Below, in pieces: positions 47,168-56,848 of a stretch of 64,000 nucleotides of DNA (position 1 is its first letter; every line of letters begins with the position of its first letter). The notes under the pieces were generated by a model. The model searched no databases. It saw nothing but the letters and a program-made list of their open reading frames with translations, and was not told the DNA's origin. Both the position numbers and the translations under genes were made by a program. The DNA is taken from positions 2,046,001 through 2,110,000 of the forward strand of contig NZ_LT796768.1 of NCBI RefSeq assembly GCF_900167475.1, given 5' to 3'. Source of the DNA: Aeromicrobium choanae (GTDB lineage: Bacteria; Actinomycetota; Actinomycetes; Propionibacteriales; Nocardioidaceae).

Positions 47168-48214
47168 ATGAGCGCGATCGATCCCGCCACCGTCGAGCTG
47201 GGCCTGGACACGTTCGGGGACGTCAGTCTCGGCGAGGACGGCACGCCCGAGCACCACGCCGTCGTGCTGCGGAACGTGGTCGAGCAGGCCGTGCTGGCCG
47301 ATCAGGTGGGGCTGAGCTTCATCGGGCTGGGCGAGCACCACCGCGACGACTTCGCGATCACGGCGCCCGATGTCGTGCTGGCCGCGATCGCCTCGCGCAC
47401 GGAGCGGATCCGCCTGGGCTCGGCGGTCACGGTGCTCAGCTCGGACGACCCCATCCGCGTGTTCGAGCGCTTCTCCACCCTCGACGCGCTATCGAACGGT
47501 CGTGCCGAGGTCATCCTGGGCCGCGGCTCCTTCACCGAGTCCTTCCCGCTGTTCGGATTCGAGCTGGAGGACTACGAGCGGCTCTTCTCCGAGAAGCTCG
47601 ACCTCTTCGCCCAGATCCTGACCGAGGAGCCGGTCACGTGGTCGGGCTCGATCCGTCCTCCGCTCACCGACCAGCGCATCTACCCGCCCACCGAGTCGGG
47701 CCGCCTGAAGGTGTGGATCGGCGTGGGCGGCACGCCGCAGTCGGTCGTGCGCGCCGCGCACTACCGGATGCCGCTCATGCTCGCGATCATCGGCGGCCCG
47801 CCGGCGCAGTTCGTGCCGTTCGCGAACTACTACCGCGAGCTGCTCGCCGCCGACGGCGTGGATCCGCTCCCCGTCGGGATGCACTCGCCCGGCTACGTCG
47901 CCGACACCGACGAGCAGGCACGCGACGAGCTCTTCACCCACTTCCAGGCGCAGCGCGACCGCATCGGGCGCGAGCGCGGCTGGCCGCCCACCACCCGGAT
48001 CCAGTTCGAGCGCGACGCCAGCCCCGAGGGCGCCCTCCACGTCGGATCGCCCGAGACTGTGGCGCGCAAGATCGCCACGAACCTCACGTCGCTGGGGATC
48101 AGCCGATTCGACCTCAAGTACGCGAACGGCGCCATGCCGCACCACCAGCTGATGCGGTGCATCGAGCTCTACGGCACGCGGGTCGCACCGCTCGTGCGCG
48201 ACATGCTCGCCTGA
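47168..48214 (+). CDS. LLM class flavin-dependent oxidoreductase
   Basis: 348-aa luciferase-like monooxygenase fold. LGLDTFGDVSLGEDGT at the start, SFIGLGEHHRDDFAI (Glu-His-His motif), SAVTVLSSDDPIRVFERF, and SNGRAEVILGRGSFTESFP are the family marks. It uses FMN or F420; the substrate is unknown. TACGGT (47156-47161) lies 6 nt before the ATG. Confidence 0.9.
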   Translation: MSAIDPATVELGLDTFGDVSLGEDGTPEHHAVVLRNVVEQAVLADQVGLSFIGLGEHHRDDFAITAPDVVLAAIASRTERIRLGSAVTVLSSDDPIRVFERFSTLDALSNGRAEVILGRGSFTESFPLFGFELEDYERLFSEKLDLFAQILTEEPVTWSGSIRPPLTDQRIYPPTESGRLKVWIGVGGTPQSVVRAAHYRMPLMLAIIGGPPAQFVPFANYYRELLAADGVDPLPVGMHSPGYVADTDEQARDELFTHFQAQRDRIGRERGWPPTTRIQFERDASPEGALHVGSPETVARKIATNLTSLGISRFDLKYANGAMPHHQLMRCIELYGTRVAPLVRDMLA

Positions 48215-48235
48215 CCCTCGCCTACGCTGACGCCC

Positions 48236-49885
48236 ATGGAGTCGATCCTGATCGCGGTGCTCGTCGTGGCGGCGATCGTGGTGGCCTCGGTGGTGGCGCC
48301 CCGGATCGGCACCGCCGCCCCGCTCGTCCTGCTCGGCATCGGCCTGGTCGTCAGCCTGCTCCCGTTCACGCCGGAGTTCGAGATCGATCCCGAGCTGATC
48401 CTGGCGGTTCTGCTGCCGCCCCTGCTGTACTCGGCCGCCGTCAACATGCCGACGATGGACTTCCGCCGGGACTTCCGCACGATCAGCGGCCTGTCGGTGC
48501 TGCTGGTCGTCGTGAGCGCGCTCGGCCTCGGCGTGGTGTTCACCGCGCTCATCCCCGGGATCGACTTCGCGCTCGCGGTGGCGTTGGGCGCGATCGTCAG
48601 TCCCACCGACGCGGTGGCCACTTCGATCGCGAAGCGGCTCGGCGTCCCGTCGCGCGTGATCACGGTGCTGGAGGGCGAGAGCCTGCTGAACGACGCGACG
48701 GCGCTCGTGCTGCTGCGCACGGCGGTCGCGGCCACGGCCGCGGGCGTGAGCTTCGGCGCGATCCTCGTGGAGTTCGTGTGGGCGGTCGTCGGCGCCGTCG
48801 CGATCGGGTGGGTCGTCGGCACGGTGGTGCTGCGCCTCCGCGCCCGGATCGAGGACGAGGCCGTCAGCACCGCGATCTCCTTCACGGTGCCGTTCGTCGC
48901 GTTCCTGCCCGCCGAGCACCTGGGGGCGTCCGGCCTCGTCGCCGCCGTCACGGCGGGGCTCGTCACGGGTCACGGGCAGGCGAGGCACCTCGGGCCGACG
49001 CAGCGCCTCTCGGACCACCAGAACTGGCGCACCATCGAGGTGCTCCTCGAGGGGCTGGTCTTCCTCATCATGGGCCTGGAGGTCTCGGCGCTCGTCCGCG
49101 ACGTCGAGGACACCACCGAGGGGGGCGTGGTGCGAGCCGTCGTGCTGGCGGTCGTCGGGCTCGTCGTCGCGCTGGGGATCCGGGCGTTCTACACGCTCTC
49201 GATCGTGCTGATGGAGCGCCGCCGGATGCGACGGACACCCCAGTTGCGCGAGGCGATCGACGAGTGGTCGACGAAGGTCGAGCACAGCGAGCACCCGCGG
49301 GCCGATCGGTTCCGCCGGCGACTGCGGCGCGCGTCGCACGACATCGACTTCTACGACGCCGCCCGGTTCGGCCGGCGCGAGGGCTTCATCCTCGTCTGGG
49401 CCGGGATGCGTGGGGCGGTCACGCTCGCTGCGGCCCAGACGCTGCCCACCGACACCGAGAACCGCTCGCTGCTCGTTCTCGTCGCCTTCTTCGTCGCGCT
49501 GATCTCCCTCGTCGTGCAGGGCGGCACGCTGGGCTGGTTCGTCCGCCGCCTCGGGCTGGCTGGTCGGGCGCACGGCGCCGCGCAGGAGTGGACGCGACTC
49601 AACGACCGCATGCGCGACGCGGCGCGAGACGTCCTGGACGACGCGGCGCTCCCGCCCGAGCTGGCGGGTCTGCGCGAGCGGGCCACCCGGGCGCTCGATG
49701 ACGATGACTTCGATCCGAGCGCGCTGAGCGACATGCGGCTGGAGATCATCGAGCGGCAGCGCGAGGTGCTGCTCCGGGAGCGAGCCGACGGCACGTACAG
49801 CAGCGAGGTGCTCACCCGGATGCTGGCGAAGCTCGATGCCGATCAGATCAGCATCGAGCTCCGCCGCACGGGCGACGCGGGCTGA
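48236..49885 (+). CDS. Sodium/proton antiporter (CPA1 family)
   Basis: 549 aa. A dozen membrane segments with the CPA1 core: GAIVSPTDAVATSIAKRLG (the Asp of the ion site), EGESLLNDATALVLLR, and WAGMRGAVTLAAAQTLP. The C-terminal 150 residues are a cytoplasmic, charged region. Exchanges Na+ for H+ to keep pH and salt balance. TACGCT (48223-48228) lies 7 nt before the ATG. Confidence 0.92.
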   Translation: MESILIAVLVVAAIVVASVVAPRIGTAAPLVLLGIGLVVSLLPFTPEFEIDPELILAVLLPPLLYSAAVNMPTMDFRRDFRTISGLSVLLVVVSALGLGVVFTALIPGIDFALAVALGAIVSPTDAVATSIAKRLGVPSRVITVLEGESLLNDATALVLLRTAVAATAAGVSFGAILVEFVWAVVGAVAIGWVVGTVVLRLRARIEDEAVSTAISFTVPFVAFLPAEHLGASGLVAAVTAGLVTGHGQARHLGPTQRLSDHQNWRTIEVLLEGLVFLIMGLEVSALVRDVEDTTEGGVVRAVVLAVVGLVVALGIRAFYTLSIVLMERRRMRRTPQLREAIDEWSTKVEHSEHPRADRFRRRLRRASHDIDFYDAARFGRREGFILVWAGMRGAVTLAAAQTLPTDTENRSLLVLVAFFVALISLVVQGGTLGWFVRRLGLAGRAHGAAQEWTRLNDRMRDAARDVLDDAALPPELAGLRERATRALDDDDFDPSALSDMRLEIIERQREVLLRERADGTYSSEVLTRMLAKLDADQISIELRRTGDAG

Positions 49886-49888
49886 CCG

Positions 49889-50266
49889 TCAGGCCAGCGC
49901 CTTCGCCTTCAGCTGCTCGTACTCCGAGGCCGAGATGGCGCCGGAGTCCAGCAGCGACTTGGCCGAGGCGATCTGGTCGGCGGGGGCGGACCCGGCGACG
50001 TCGCGGATGTAGGCGTCGTTCTGCTCCCGCAGCGCCGACATCTTGGCGCGCTGGCGGTCGGCCATGCCGCCGCCCCGCGCGATGAGGTAGATCAGCGCGG
50101 TGAGCGCCGGCACGAAGATGAGGAAGAAGACCCAGATGGCCTTCGTCCAGCCCGAGGCCTCGCGATCGCTGAAGAGATCGGCGATGACGTTGAACAGGAC
50201 CATCAGGTACGCCATGAAGAAGAACACCGAGATCGTCAACCACAAGAAGTCCCAGAAACTGTCCAT
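49889..50266 (-). CDS. PLDc_N / SHOCT domain membrane protein
   Basis: 125 aa. Two N-terminal membrane segments (about 8-30 and 42-63; IWVFFLIFVPALTALIYLIA is the PLDc_N pattern), a linker, and a C-terminal SHOCT motif (IASAKSLLDSGAISASEYEQ). Common in actinobacteria, role unknown. GAAGGA lies 9 nt before the ATG, so this is a leadered gene. An operator-like inverted repeat lies about 40 nt upstream. Confidence 0.88.
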   Translation of the reverse strand: MDSFWDFLWLTISVFFFMAYLMVLFNVIADLFSDREASGWTKAIWVFFLIFVPALTALIYLIARGGGMADRQRAKMSALREQNDAYIRDVAGSAPADQIASAKSLLDSGAISASEYEQLKAKALA

Positions 50267-50303
50267 TGAGGTGTGTCCTTCGCTCTGCCGGGCGCGCGGC
50301 CCT

Positions 50304-50322
50304 CGTGACGACTGTCGTCACG
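50304..50322. promoter_or_regulatory. Inverted repeat upstream of the PLDc_N/SHOCT gene
   Basis: CGTGACGA (50304-50311), CTG, TCGTCACG (50315-50322) is a perfect 8-bp-arm repeat about 38 nt before the start codon, fitting a dimeric regulator site. Confidence 0.5.
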
Positions 50323-50631
50323 CCTCCATGATGGCGGGACGAGGGTCCCGGCGGGTCATCCGCGCGGGGTGACACGCCGAACGGGAATGTGGGCGACACG
50401 ACGTCCGCCGTACTTGTGTTGAGTGTGGGACTCATGTGACTGTTGAGCCGTCGTGACGTCCGATCGGCTCCACTCTTCCCTGGGGCCGGTGGGTCGGGCG
50501 CACGGGGGGTGTGTCTGCACCCGGACCACGTCGATTCTTCCCCCAGTTCGGCGTGAAGGTGCCGCGCCGGAGGTCCCGTTCCCCATGGGCGCTCCGGCGC
50601 GGCATTCCCGTTCCCGCTCCTCTCCCGCCTC

Positions 50632-50696
50632 TCCACTTTTGGAAAGGGATTCACCTTTCCGGGACGGATCGAGGTGGATCCGTTTCCAAAAGTGGA
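50632..50696. repeat. 65-nt long imperfect hairpin
   Basis: Outer arms 50632-50645 and 50683-50696 pair over 14 bp without mismatch; inner arms 50647-50655 and 50673-50681 pair over 9 bp with one wobble. It lies 15 nt beyond the response-regulator stop and could end that transcript, but the AT-rich outer stem is unusual for this genome. Confidence 0.8.
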
Positions 50697-50710
50697 CCAA
50701 GGGGGAGCGG

Positions 50711-51367
50711 CTAGTGGTCGCGCCCGAGGCCCGCCTCGCGCGCCCGGATGATCGCCTCGGCCCGGTCGGCGGCGTGCAGCTTGGCGTAGATCGAGGAGAC
50801 GGCGTTCCGCACGGTCTTGTTGGAGACGAACAGCTCGGCCGCGATCGCGTCGTTGCTGCGTCCGGCGGCGAGCAGGTCGAGCACGGCTCGCTCTCGCTCG
50901 GACAGGTCGGGGAACGGGTGCTCCGGGCGGTGCCGGGTGCGGCCGGCGAACAGCCCGGCCACCCGCGCCGCCACCGACGCTCCGAACACCATCCCGCCCC
51001 CGGCGGTGGCCAGGATCGCGCGATGGACCTCGGCGGCGTCGGCGCCCTTCAGCAGGTACCCCGAGGCGCCGGCGCGCAATGAGCTGAGGATCGTGTCGTC
51101 GTCCTCGTTCATCGTCAGCATCAGCACGCGGACGTCGTCGTGCCGTCCGGTGATGTGGCGTGTCGCCTCGATCCCGTCGAGCACCGGCATCTGGATGTCC
51201 ATCACGACGACGTCCGGCGGGTCGGCGTCGACCACGTGGATGGCCTCGCGGCCGTCGCCGGCGGTGCCCGTGACGGCGATCCCGTCGATCGCGCCGAGCA
51301 GGGCGACCAGCCCCTCGCGCAGGATGCGGTGGTCGTCCACGACCACGACGCGCACCGGCTCGCTCAT
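50711..51367 (-). CDS. LuxR-family (NarL-type) response regulator
   Basis: 218 aa. The N-terminal receiver has the acidic pair VVVVDDHRILREG, phospho-acceptor D57 in VVMDIQMPVLDG and the Lys in GYLLKGAD. The C-terminal LuxR helix-turn-helix is LSERERAVLDLLAAGRSNDA, then VSNKTVRNAVSSIYAKLHAA. It is phosphorylated by the kinase encoded just upstream; its start codon overlaps the kinase stop (ATGA). Targets unknown. Confidence 0.95.
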   Translation of the reverse strand: MSEPVRVVVVDDHRILREGLVALLGAIDGIAVTGTAGDGREAIHVVDADPPDVVVMDIQMPVLDGIEATRHITGRHDDVRVLMLTMNEDDDTILSSLRAGASGYLLKGADAAEVHRAILATAGGGMVFGASVAARVAGLFAGRTRHRPEHPFPDLSERERAVLDLLAAGRSNDAIAAELFVSNKTVRNAVSSIYAKLHAADRAEAIIRAREAGLGRDH

Positions 51368-53409
51368 GGCTCCATCCTCCCGTGCAGGGGCAGCCGTGCG
51401 GTGACGATCGTCCCGCCGGTCTCGGGGCAGCGCAGCTCCACGGTGCCGCCGAGCTCGGCCGCCCGCTCGCGCAGCGAGACCAGCCCGATCCCGGGGCGGG
51501 CGTCAGCCGCGATGCCGACGCCGTCGTCGGCCACCTCGACCACGAGCTCGTCGAGGTCGGCGCTCAGCGTGACCGAGCAGGTCCGGGCGTGCGCGTGCCG
51601 CAGCGTGTTGTTCATGGCCTCCGAGGCGATCCGGAAGGCCGCCACCTCCACGGCGGCCGGCAGCCCGCCGTCGATCGCGGCCCTCACGCGCACGTCGACC
51701 GCCGCGTCGGCGTGCTCCGCCAGTTGGGTCAGCGCTCCGGCGAGGCCCCGGTCGTCGAGCGCGGGCGGGCGCAGGTCGTGGACCAGCCGGCGGACGTCCT
51801 TGATGATCTCCTGCACGACGTCGCGGGTCTCGGCCAGCTGCTCGTCGGCCGAGTCGGGGTCGGACGCCACGGTCAATCGCGCCGACTCCAGCCGGAAGAC
51901 CACGGCCGAGAGCGAGGGGCCCAGACCGTCGTGCAGGTCGCGCCGGATCCTGCGCCGCTCCTCCTCGCGGGCCAGGACGAGTCCCTCGCGGCTGCGCTGC
52001 AGCTCGTCGCTGAGCTGGCTGGAGCGGATGGCGGCCGCCGCCTGGCGCACCACGTCGGCCAGCAGGACCTCGTCGCGCGCCGTGAGGTGGTTGCGCACCC
52101 CGTGGGAGGGCAGGGTGAGCCGGCCGATCGTGCGCGACCGGTAGGCGATGGGGAACGACCGCACGTGCTCGGGGCGCTCGCCCCGCGACGCGACGAGGCG
52201 CTCGCCGGCCGACCGGTCGACCTCGACCTGCACGAACGACAGGCCGAACGCCGTGGAGACGGCCTCGACGACCGCACCCAGCTGGGCGCCGTCGTCGTCG
52301 GAGCGCTCGAGCGTCGACGCGAGGCTGGCGACGACGGCATAGGGGTCGCGCCGGTCGCCGAGCACGGCCCGCCGGACCCAGCCCTCGATGCGCAGGCGCA
52401 TCGGGCCGTAGAGGATCGCCGCGAGCAGCAGCACGAGCAGCACGACCTGCCGCTCGCCGAAGGCGTCCCCGAGCGTGGCCGAGATGATCGCCAGCGCCAG
52501 CAGGTCCACCAGCACGATGACGACGCTGATGCCGCCGTAGACGAGGGTGCGGACCAGCAGGTTCTCCACCGAGACGATGTCGGGTCGCACGATCGCGATG
52601 ACCATCGCGACCGGCCCCACCAGCAGCGCTGCGCCGAGGAAGAACGAGTTGAGCACCGTGACGTCCACGAGCAGGCTCGTCGCGATCAGCAGGACCATCA
52701 CCAGGACGGCCCACGCCAGCCACCGCATCCGCTCGCGCTCGCCGTCGCGCGAGGCGCGGTAGCGCGCGATCACGGTGACCAGGGCGAGTGCGAACCCGAC
52801 GCTCCCGAGCACCCACGAGAGGGTCACGACCTGCTCGGCCACGGGGCGCAGCGCCTCGATCGACGTGGGATCGGTGTCGGCGCCCGGGACGAGCGCGGCG
52901 AGGGAGGCGTCGATCTCGCGCTGGGTGCTCGGCACGACCAGGAACAGGACCAGTCCTGCACCCATGAGGGCCAGGCTCGCCCACCCCGCGGCGCGCCAGC
53001 GCCCGCGCGGAAGGCCGTCCGGGAACAGCAGGAGGACGGCCGCGGCGTTCATGGGCAGCACGGCGGTGAAGCGGAAGAGGAACCACAGCACCCAGGTCAG
53101 GCCCGGCAGGGCCTCCTGCTCGAAGACGGCGAGCCGGACGTAGGACTGCGCCAGTCCGTCGAGGATCCACAGGAAGCCGAGTCCCACGAGTGCCCAGCCG
53201 ATGGGGTGACGGTGACGGTGCCACAGCACGACGACGCCGAGCCCGGCCTGGATCAGCCCCATGGCGGCGAACGTCCAGCCGGGCTCCTCGGTCCACTCCG
53301 GGATCGGGGCGTCGCCGACACGCAGGTCCAGCGCGACGGCGACGGCGAAGAGCGCCGTGCCGACGCCGAGTGCGGCGAGCCCGCCGACCGGGACCTGCGT
53401 GGACCTCAT
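51364..53409 (-). CDS. Sensor histidine kinase (NarL-partner type, HisKA_3)
   Basis: 681 aa. The N-terminal half has about ten membrane segments (residues about 8-320), then a linker with a GAF-like region (about 345-470), a HisKA_3 dimerisation helix with the phospho-His H493 in RRDLHDGLGPSLS, and a HATPase domain (EAMNNTLRHAHA, then DDGVGIAADARPGIGLVSLR). Comparable to the multi-TM kinases of actinobacteria with no known ligand. ATG at 53409 with CATGAT 6 nt upstream. Confidence 0.9.
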   Translation of the reverse strand: MRSTQVPVGGLAALGVGTALFAVAVALDLRVGDAPIPEWTEEPGWTFAAMGLIQAGLGVVVLWHRHRHPIGWALVGLGFLWILDGLAQSYVRLAVFEQEALPGLTWVLWFLFRFTAVLPMNAAAVLLLFPDGLPRGRWRAAGWASLALMGAGLVLFLVVPSTQREIDASLAALVPGADTDPTSIEALRPVAEQVVTLSWVLGSVGFALALVTVIARYRASRDGERERMRWLAWAVLVMVLLIATSLLVDVTVLNSFFLGAALLVGPVAMVIAIVRPDIVSVENLLVRTLVYGGISVVIVLVDLLALAIISATLGDAFGERQVVLLVLLLAAILYGPMRLRIEGWVRRAVLGDRRDPYAVVASLASTLERSDDDGAQLGAVVEAVSTAFGLSFVQVEVDRSAGERLVASRGERPEHVRSFPIAYRSRTIGRLTLPSHGVRNHLTARDEVLLADVVRQAAAAIRSSQLSDELQRSREGLVLAREEERRRIRRDLHDGLGPSLSAVVFRLESARLTVASDPDSADEQLAETRDVVQEIIKDVRRLVHDLRPPALDDRGLAGALTQLAEHADAAVDVRVRAAIDGGLPAAVEVAAFRIASEAMNNTLRHAHARTCSVTLSADLDELVVEVADDGVGIAADARPGIGLVSLRERAAELGGTVELRCPETGGTIVTARLPLHGRMEP

Positions 53410-53477
53410 GCGTAGATCATGGCGGCGGTTCGCGTCCGAGGGGAGCGAACCGCCGCCTTGGCGATCGATCAGCGAGG

Positions 53478-54179
53478 TCACCGGCTGCCGCGGTCCCCGA
53501 AGGCGAACCCGAGGCCGACCAGGACGACCATGACCGAGCCGGTCCAGCCCGCCATGTACTGCAGGGGCGCGACGGTCAGCAGCAGCGAGAGCGTGCCCAG
53601 GATGCCGGCAGCGATGCCCATCCAGGCACGGACGGCGCCCTGACGCCAGGCCCGGAACAGGGCCCAGCCCGTCAGGCCGGTGAGTCCCCAGACCCACGGC
53701 ACGGTGGCGATCCAGTGGTTGAACACGGTGGCCGCCTCGGGCACGGCCAGGGGCGTGTCCCCAGCGACCCCGAAGATGAACTCCGTGTTGAGCACGGTGC
53801 CCATCAGCACGACGAGCGCCGTGCCGAGGATGCCGAAGGAGGCCGTTCCCGGGACGAGGCTGTCGCGATCGAGCCCGGCGCGCAGCCGGCGGTGCAGGCC
53901 GAGACCGAACGGCACCAGCGCCAGGACGGTGAGCGTCGCCACGACGTGGAACGTGATCAGCTGCGGGACGTGGCCGTTCAGCGACGCGATGACGCCATCG
54001 GCCTCCTGCACCTTCCCGTCGACGTAGGCGGCGCCGGCCTCCGCGCTGAGGATCGTCGTGGCGAAGCCGCCGAGGCCGGCGGCGACGCCGGAGAGGGCCC
54101 AGGCACGGCCGGGACGGGCGGCGCCGTCCTGCGGGAGGTCGTCCCGGACTCGCTGCTCGGTGGTGATGTGAGTGGTCAT
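53478..54179 (-). CDS. Hypothetical membrane protein
   Basis: 233 aa with about six hydrophobic segments (for instance AWALSGVAAGLGGFATTIL, LITFHVVATLTVLALVPFGL, ILGTALVVLMGTVLNTEFIF). No family recognised. The pattern (His in FNHWIATVPWVWG) recalls DUF4386-like small membrane proteins, but weakly. GGAAGGA lies 5 nt before the ATG at 54179. It is upstream of and co-directional with the two-component genes, with a 68-nt gap, so it may be under their control. Confidence 0.65.
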   Translation of the reverse strand: MTTHITTEQRVRDDLPQDGAARPGRAWALSGVAAGLGGFATTILSAEAGAAYVDGKVQEADGVIASLNGHVPQLITFHVVATLTVLALVPFGLGLHRRLRAGLDRDSLVPGTASFGILGTALVVLMGTVLNTEFIFGVAGDTPLAVPEAATVFNHWIATVPWVWGLTGLTGWALFRAWRQGAVRAWMGIAAGILGTLSLLLTVAPLQYMAGWTGSVMVVLVGLGFAFGDRGSR

Positions 54180-54409
54180 CGTGATTCCTTCCAGGGGGGT
54201 GATGGAACCACCGTGGAGGGCGCGGAGTCCCGCGCGACAGGGACAGCGCGGCACGATGTGCGGGACATCGGGTGAGGGTGCCTCATCCGGCTGGGGTGAT
54301 GCCGGTCCTGTGGCGAGACGACATGTTGGGCAGAACGCACCGGTCCGTGCCTCCCTGCCTACGCAGGTGGCGGGTCGCTGCCCGACCAGACGAGGCCCGG
54401 GACGCCAAC
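54180..54409. other. 230-nt divergent intergenic region
   Basis: Lies between the divergent hypothetical membrane protein and the GAP family gene and must contain both promoters. No strong -10 was picked out and no RNA motif recognised. Confidence 0.4.
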
Positions 54410-55078
54410 ATGGGATTGATCCTCTCGATCTTGATGCTGGGCCTGATGGCGAGCCTGTCCCCGGCCACCATCGTGGTGTTCATCCTGGTGCTCGGCACGG
54501 CCCGGCCCCGGGCCAACGCGACGGGGTTCCTGTTCGGCTGGGCGATCTCCCTGACCGTCGTCTTCACCGCCAGCTACCTCATCGGCTCGTCGCGGAGCGT
54601 CCGGCACGGTGACGGCCGGACCGGGCTGATGGTCTTCGAGATCCTCGTGGGCTGTGCCCTCGTCGTGGTGAGCGCACAGCAGTGGCGGCGTCGAGGGGTG
54701 CCCCGCGTCAGCTCGGCCGGAGCGGGGTCGACGAGGATGCTCGGCCGCCTCCGCGGCCTTGGTCCGGGCGGTGCCCTGGTGCTCGGTGTGCTCAAGCAGC
54801 CGTGGGCGATCACGACGGCCGCGGCCATCTTCCTGGTGCACCATCACGCGCAGGCTCTCGTCACGGTCATCGCCTTCGCGTGCTTCACGGTGGCGTCCAC
54901 CGCCAGCGTGGGGCTGATGTACGTGTTCTACGCGCGGCGCCCCGGCGAGGCCGATGCGTACCTGGAACGACTGCGCGCCCGTGCGGTCGCTTCAGGGCCC
55001 GCCGTCTTCGCCGTCGCCGCACTGCTGGTCGGGACCTTCCTGGTGCTCGACGGTCTCCTCGGGCTCACCGGCCGGTGA
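54410..55078 (+). CDS. GAP family (Sap/LysE-like) membrane protein
   Basis: 222 aa with six hydrophobic segments: MGLILSILMLGLMASLSP at the start, then NATGFLFGWAISLTVVFTAS, ALVLGVLKQPWAITTAAAIF and a final helix. The layout matches the GAP/Sap proteins of mycobacteria, thought to help export of lipids or small peptides. The ATG at 54410 lacks a clear ribosome site. Its upstream in-frame extension is not hydrophobic and was rejected. Confidence 0.7.
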   Translation: MGLILSILMLGLMASLSPATIVVFILVLGTARPRANATGFLFGWAISLTVVFTASYLIGSSRSVRHGDGRTGLMVFEILVGCALVVVSAQQWRRRGVPRVSSAGAGSTRMLGRLRGLGPGGALVLGVLKQPWAITTAAAIFLVHHHAQALVTVIAFACFTVASTASVGLMYVFYARRPGEADAYLERLRARAVASGPAVFAVAALLVGTFLVLDGLLGLTGR

Positions 55079-55175
55079 GCCCGAGGGAGTGTCATCCCAC
55101 GCGGGTGAGTCACGGGTGCGGGGATGCGCCTAGCGTGGGGTCTGGCCGGTCGCCGGGACGAAGTCGGAGGCAGTG

Positions 55176-56768
55176 ATGTCCGAAGTCTCGATGACGAGTC
55201 CGCAGGCCCCGGAGCGAGCGCCGCTGGTCCTCGCCGCCCTGATCGTGGTCGCCGGCGTGGCCAACCTGAACCTCTCCGTGGCCAACGTCGCCCTTCCGTC
55301 CATCGGCAAGGCCTTCGACAGCTCGCAGACGACGCTGAACCTGATCGCCGTCGGCTACTCCCTCGGCCTCGCAGCCTCGGTGCTCTACCTGGGGGCGGTG
55401 GGCGACCGGTACGGGCGCAAGCTGATGCTCCTCCTCGGCATCCTGCTGTCGGTGCCGGCCTGCCTCCTCGCTGCCTTCGCGTGGGACGACTGGGTGCTGG
55501 TCGTGGCCCGGGTCCTGGGCGGGCTCTCCGCCGGGATGGCCTACCCCACGACGCTGGCGCTCATCGCGGCGCTGTGGTCCGGACCCGGCCGGACGAGGTC
55601 GATCGCCCTGTGGTCGGCGCTCGGTGGGGCCATCGCCGCTCTCGGCCCGCTCGTCGCCGGGTGGCTGCTCGAGCACTTCTGGTGGGGGTCGGTCTTCCTG
55701 GTCACCCTTCCGCTCGCGGTCGTGGCGCTCGTGATGGCCTGGCTGCTGGTTCCCTCCCACGTCAACGAGTCGAGCGAGCCCGTCGACAACCTCGGCGGGA
55801 TCCTGTCGGTCGTGCTCGTCGCCGGTCTGGTCCTGTCGATCAACTTCGCGCCGGTGCCCGGCAAGGGAGCCCTCGTCGCGGGCCTCGGACTGATCGCCGC
55901 CGCGGCGACGGTGGCGTTCGTGTGGCGGCAGCGACGGGCAGCCAATCCCCTGTACGACCTGGACATCGCGAGACGGCGGGTCTTCTGGGTCGCTGCGTGT
56001 GCGGGGATCATCGTCTTCGGGTCGCTGATGGGTGCGATGTTCATCAGCCAGCAGTACCTGCAGAACGTCGTGGGCTACGACACCGTGGAGGCGGGCGCGG
56101 CCTTCCTCCCGGCGATCGTCTTCATGGTCCTGGTGGCGCCACGGTCGGCGAAGCTCATCGAGTCGAAAGGCGCGCGAACGACCCTGCTCAGCGGCTATGT
56201 CTTCCTGTTCCTCGGCTTCCTGTCCATGCTGCTGCTCTGGGAGGAGAACACCCCCTACTGGCAGATCGCCATCGCCTACGCCTGTCTGGGCATCGGCGTC
56301 GGACTGGCCGGAACGCCCGCGTCCCACTCGCTGACCGGTTCGGTACCCGTTCACCGAGCGGGCATGGCCTCCGGCACCGCCGACCTGCAGCGCGACCTCG
56401 GGGGCGCGATCATGCAGTCGCTCTTCGGCGCTCTGCTGACCGCGGGATACGCGAGCTCCTTCAGCCAGTCCATCGCGTCGTCTCCCTCGGGGGAGAAGGC
56501 CTCGTCCGACGTGCAGTCGGAGCTGACGAAGTCCTTCGCGAGTGCCGAGCAGATCGCGCAGCAGCACCCGACCTACGCCGACCAGATCACCGCCGCGGCC
56601 AGGTCGGCGTTCCTGCAGGGTGACGACTGGGCCTACGCGGCCGGTGCGGTCGCGGTGCTGATCGGGGCCGCGCTCGTCCTCCTCGCGTTCCCGCGCCACG
56701 AGGCCGAGAAGGAGCTGCTGCGCCGCTACGAGGCCGAGGACGCCGCAGGTGTCGCCGGACCGGAATGA
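55176..56768 (+). CDS. MFS exporter of the DHA2 (14-segment) family
   Basis: 530 aa with 14 hydrophobic segments. Signature: NLNLSVANVALPSIGKAF, DRYGRKLMLLLG, and motif C-like GLSAGMAYPTTLALIAALW. The DHA2 group pumps drugs or other hydrophobic compounds. A long extracytoplasmic loop (about 425-480, SGEKASSDVQSELTKSFASA) comes before the last segment. GGAGG (55166-55170) lies 5 nt before the ATG at 55176. No regulator gene adjacent. Confidence 0.9.
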   Translation: MSEVSMTSPQAPERAPLVLAALIVVAGVANLNLSVANVALPSIGKAFDSSQTTLNLIAVGYSLGLAASVLYLGAVGDRYGRKLMLLLGILLSVPACLLAAFAWDDWVLVVARVLGGLSAGMAYPTTLALIAALWSGPGRTRSIALWSALGGAIAALGPLVAGWLLEHFWWGSVFLVTLPLAVVALVMAWLLVPSHVNESSEPVDNLGGILSVVLVAGLVLSINFAPVPGKGALVAGLGLIAAAATVAFVWRQRRAANPLYDLDIARRRVFWVAACAGIIVFGSLMGAMFISQQYLQNVVGYDTVEAGAAFLPAIVFMVLVAPRSAKLIESKGARTTLLSGYVFLFLGFLSMLLLWEENTPYWQIAIAYACLGIGVGLAGTPASHSLTGSVPVHRAGMASGTADLQRDLGGAIMQSLFGALLTAGYASSFSQSIASSPSGEKASSDVQSELTKSFASAEQIAQQHPTYADQITAAARSAFLQGDDWAYAAGAVAVLIGAALVLLAFPRHEAEKELLRRYEAEDAAGVAGPE

Positions 56769-56772
56769 CGGG

Positions 56773-56848
<76 letters not shown>

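Larger units (their letters stand above)
50267..50710. other. 444-nt intergenic region with two inverted repeats, no gene supported
   Basis: Both flanking genes point left. Frames here give Arg/Pro-rich sequence without family features, so I call no gene. It holds a small palindrome near the PLDc_N promoter and a 65-nt hairpin next to the response-regulator stop. The remaining part from 50350 to 50630 shows nothing I can assign. Confidence 0.6.

Noticed and set aside
50356..50700. A 114-codon minus-strand frame and a 67-codon plus-strand frame in the intergenic region.
   Set aside because: Both begin in the arms of the long hairpin, so their similar starts are an artefact of the inverted repeat. 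The sequences are Arg/Pro-rich without features.
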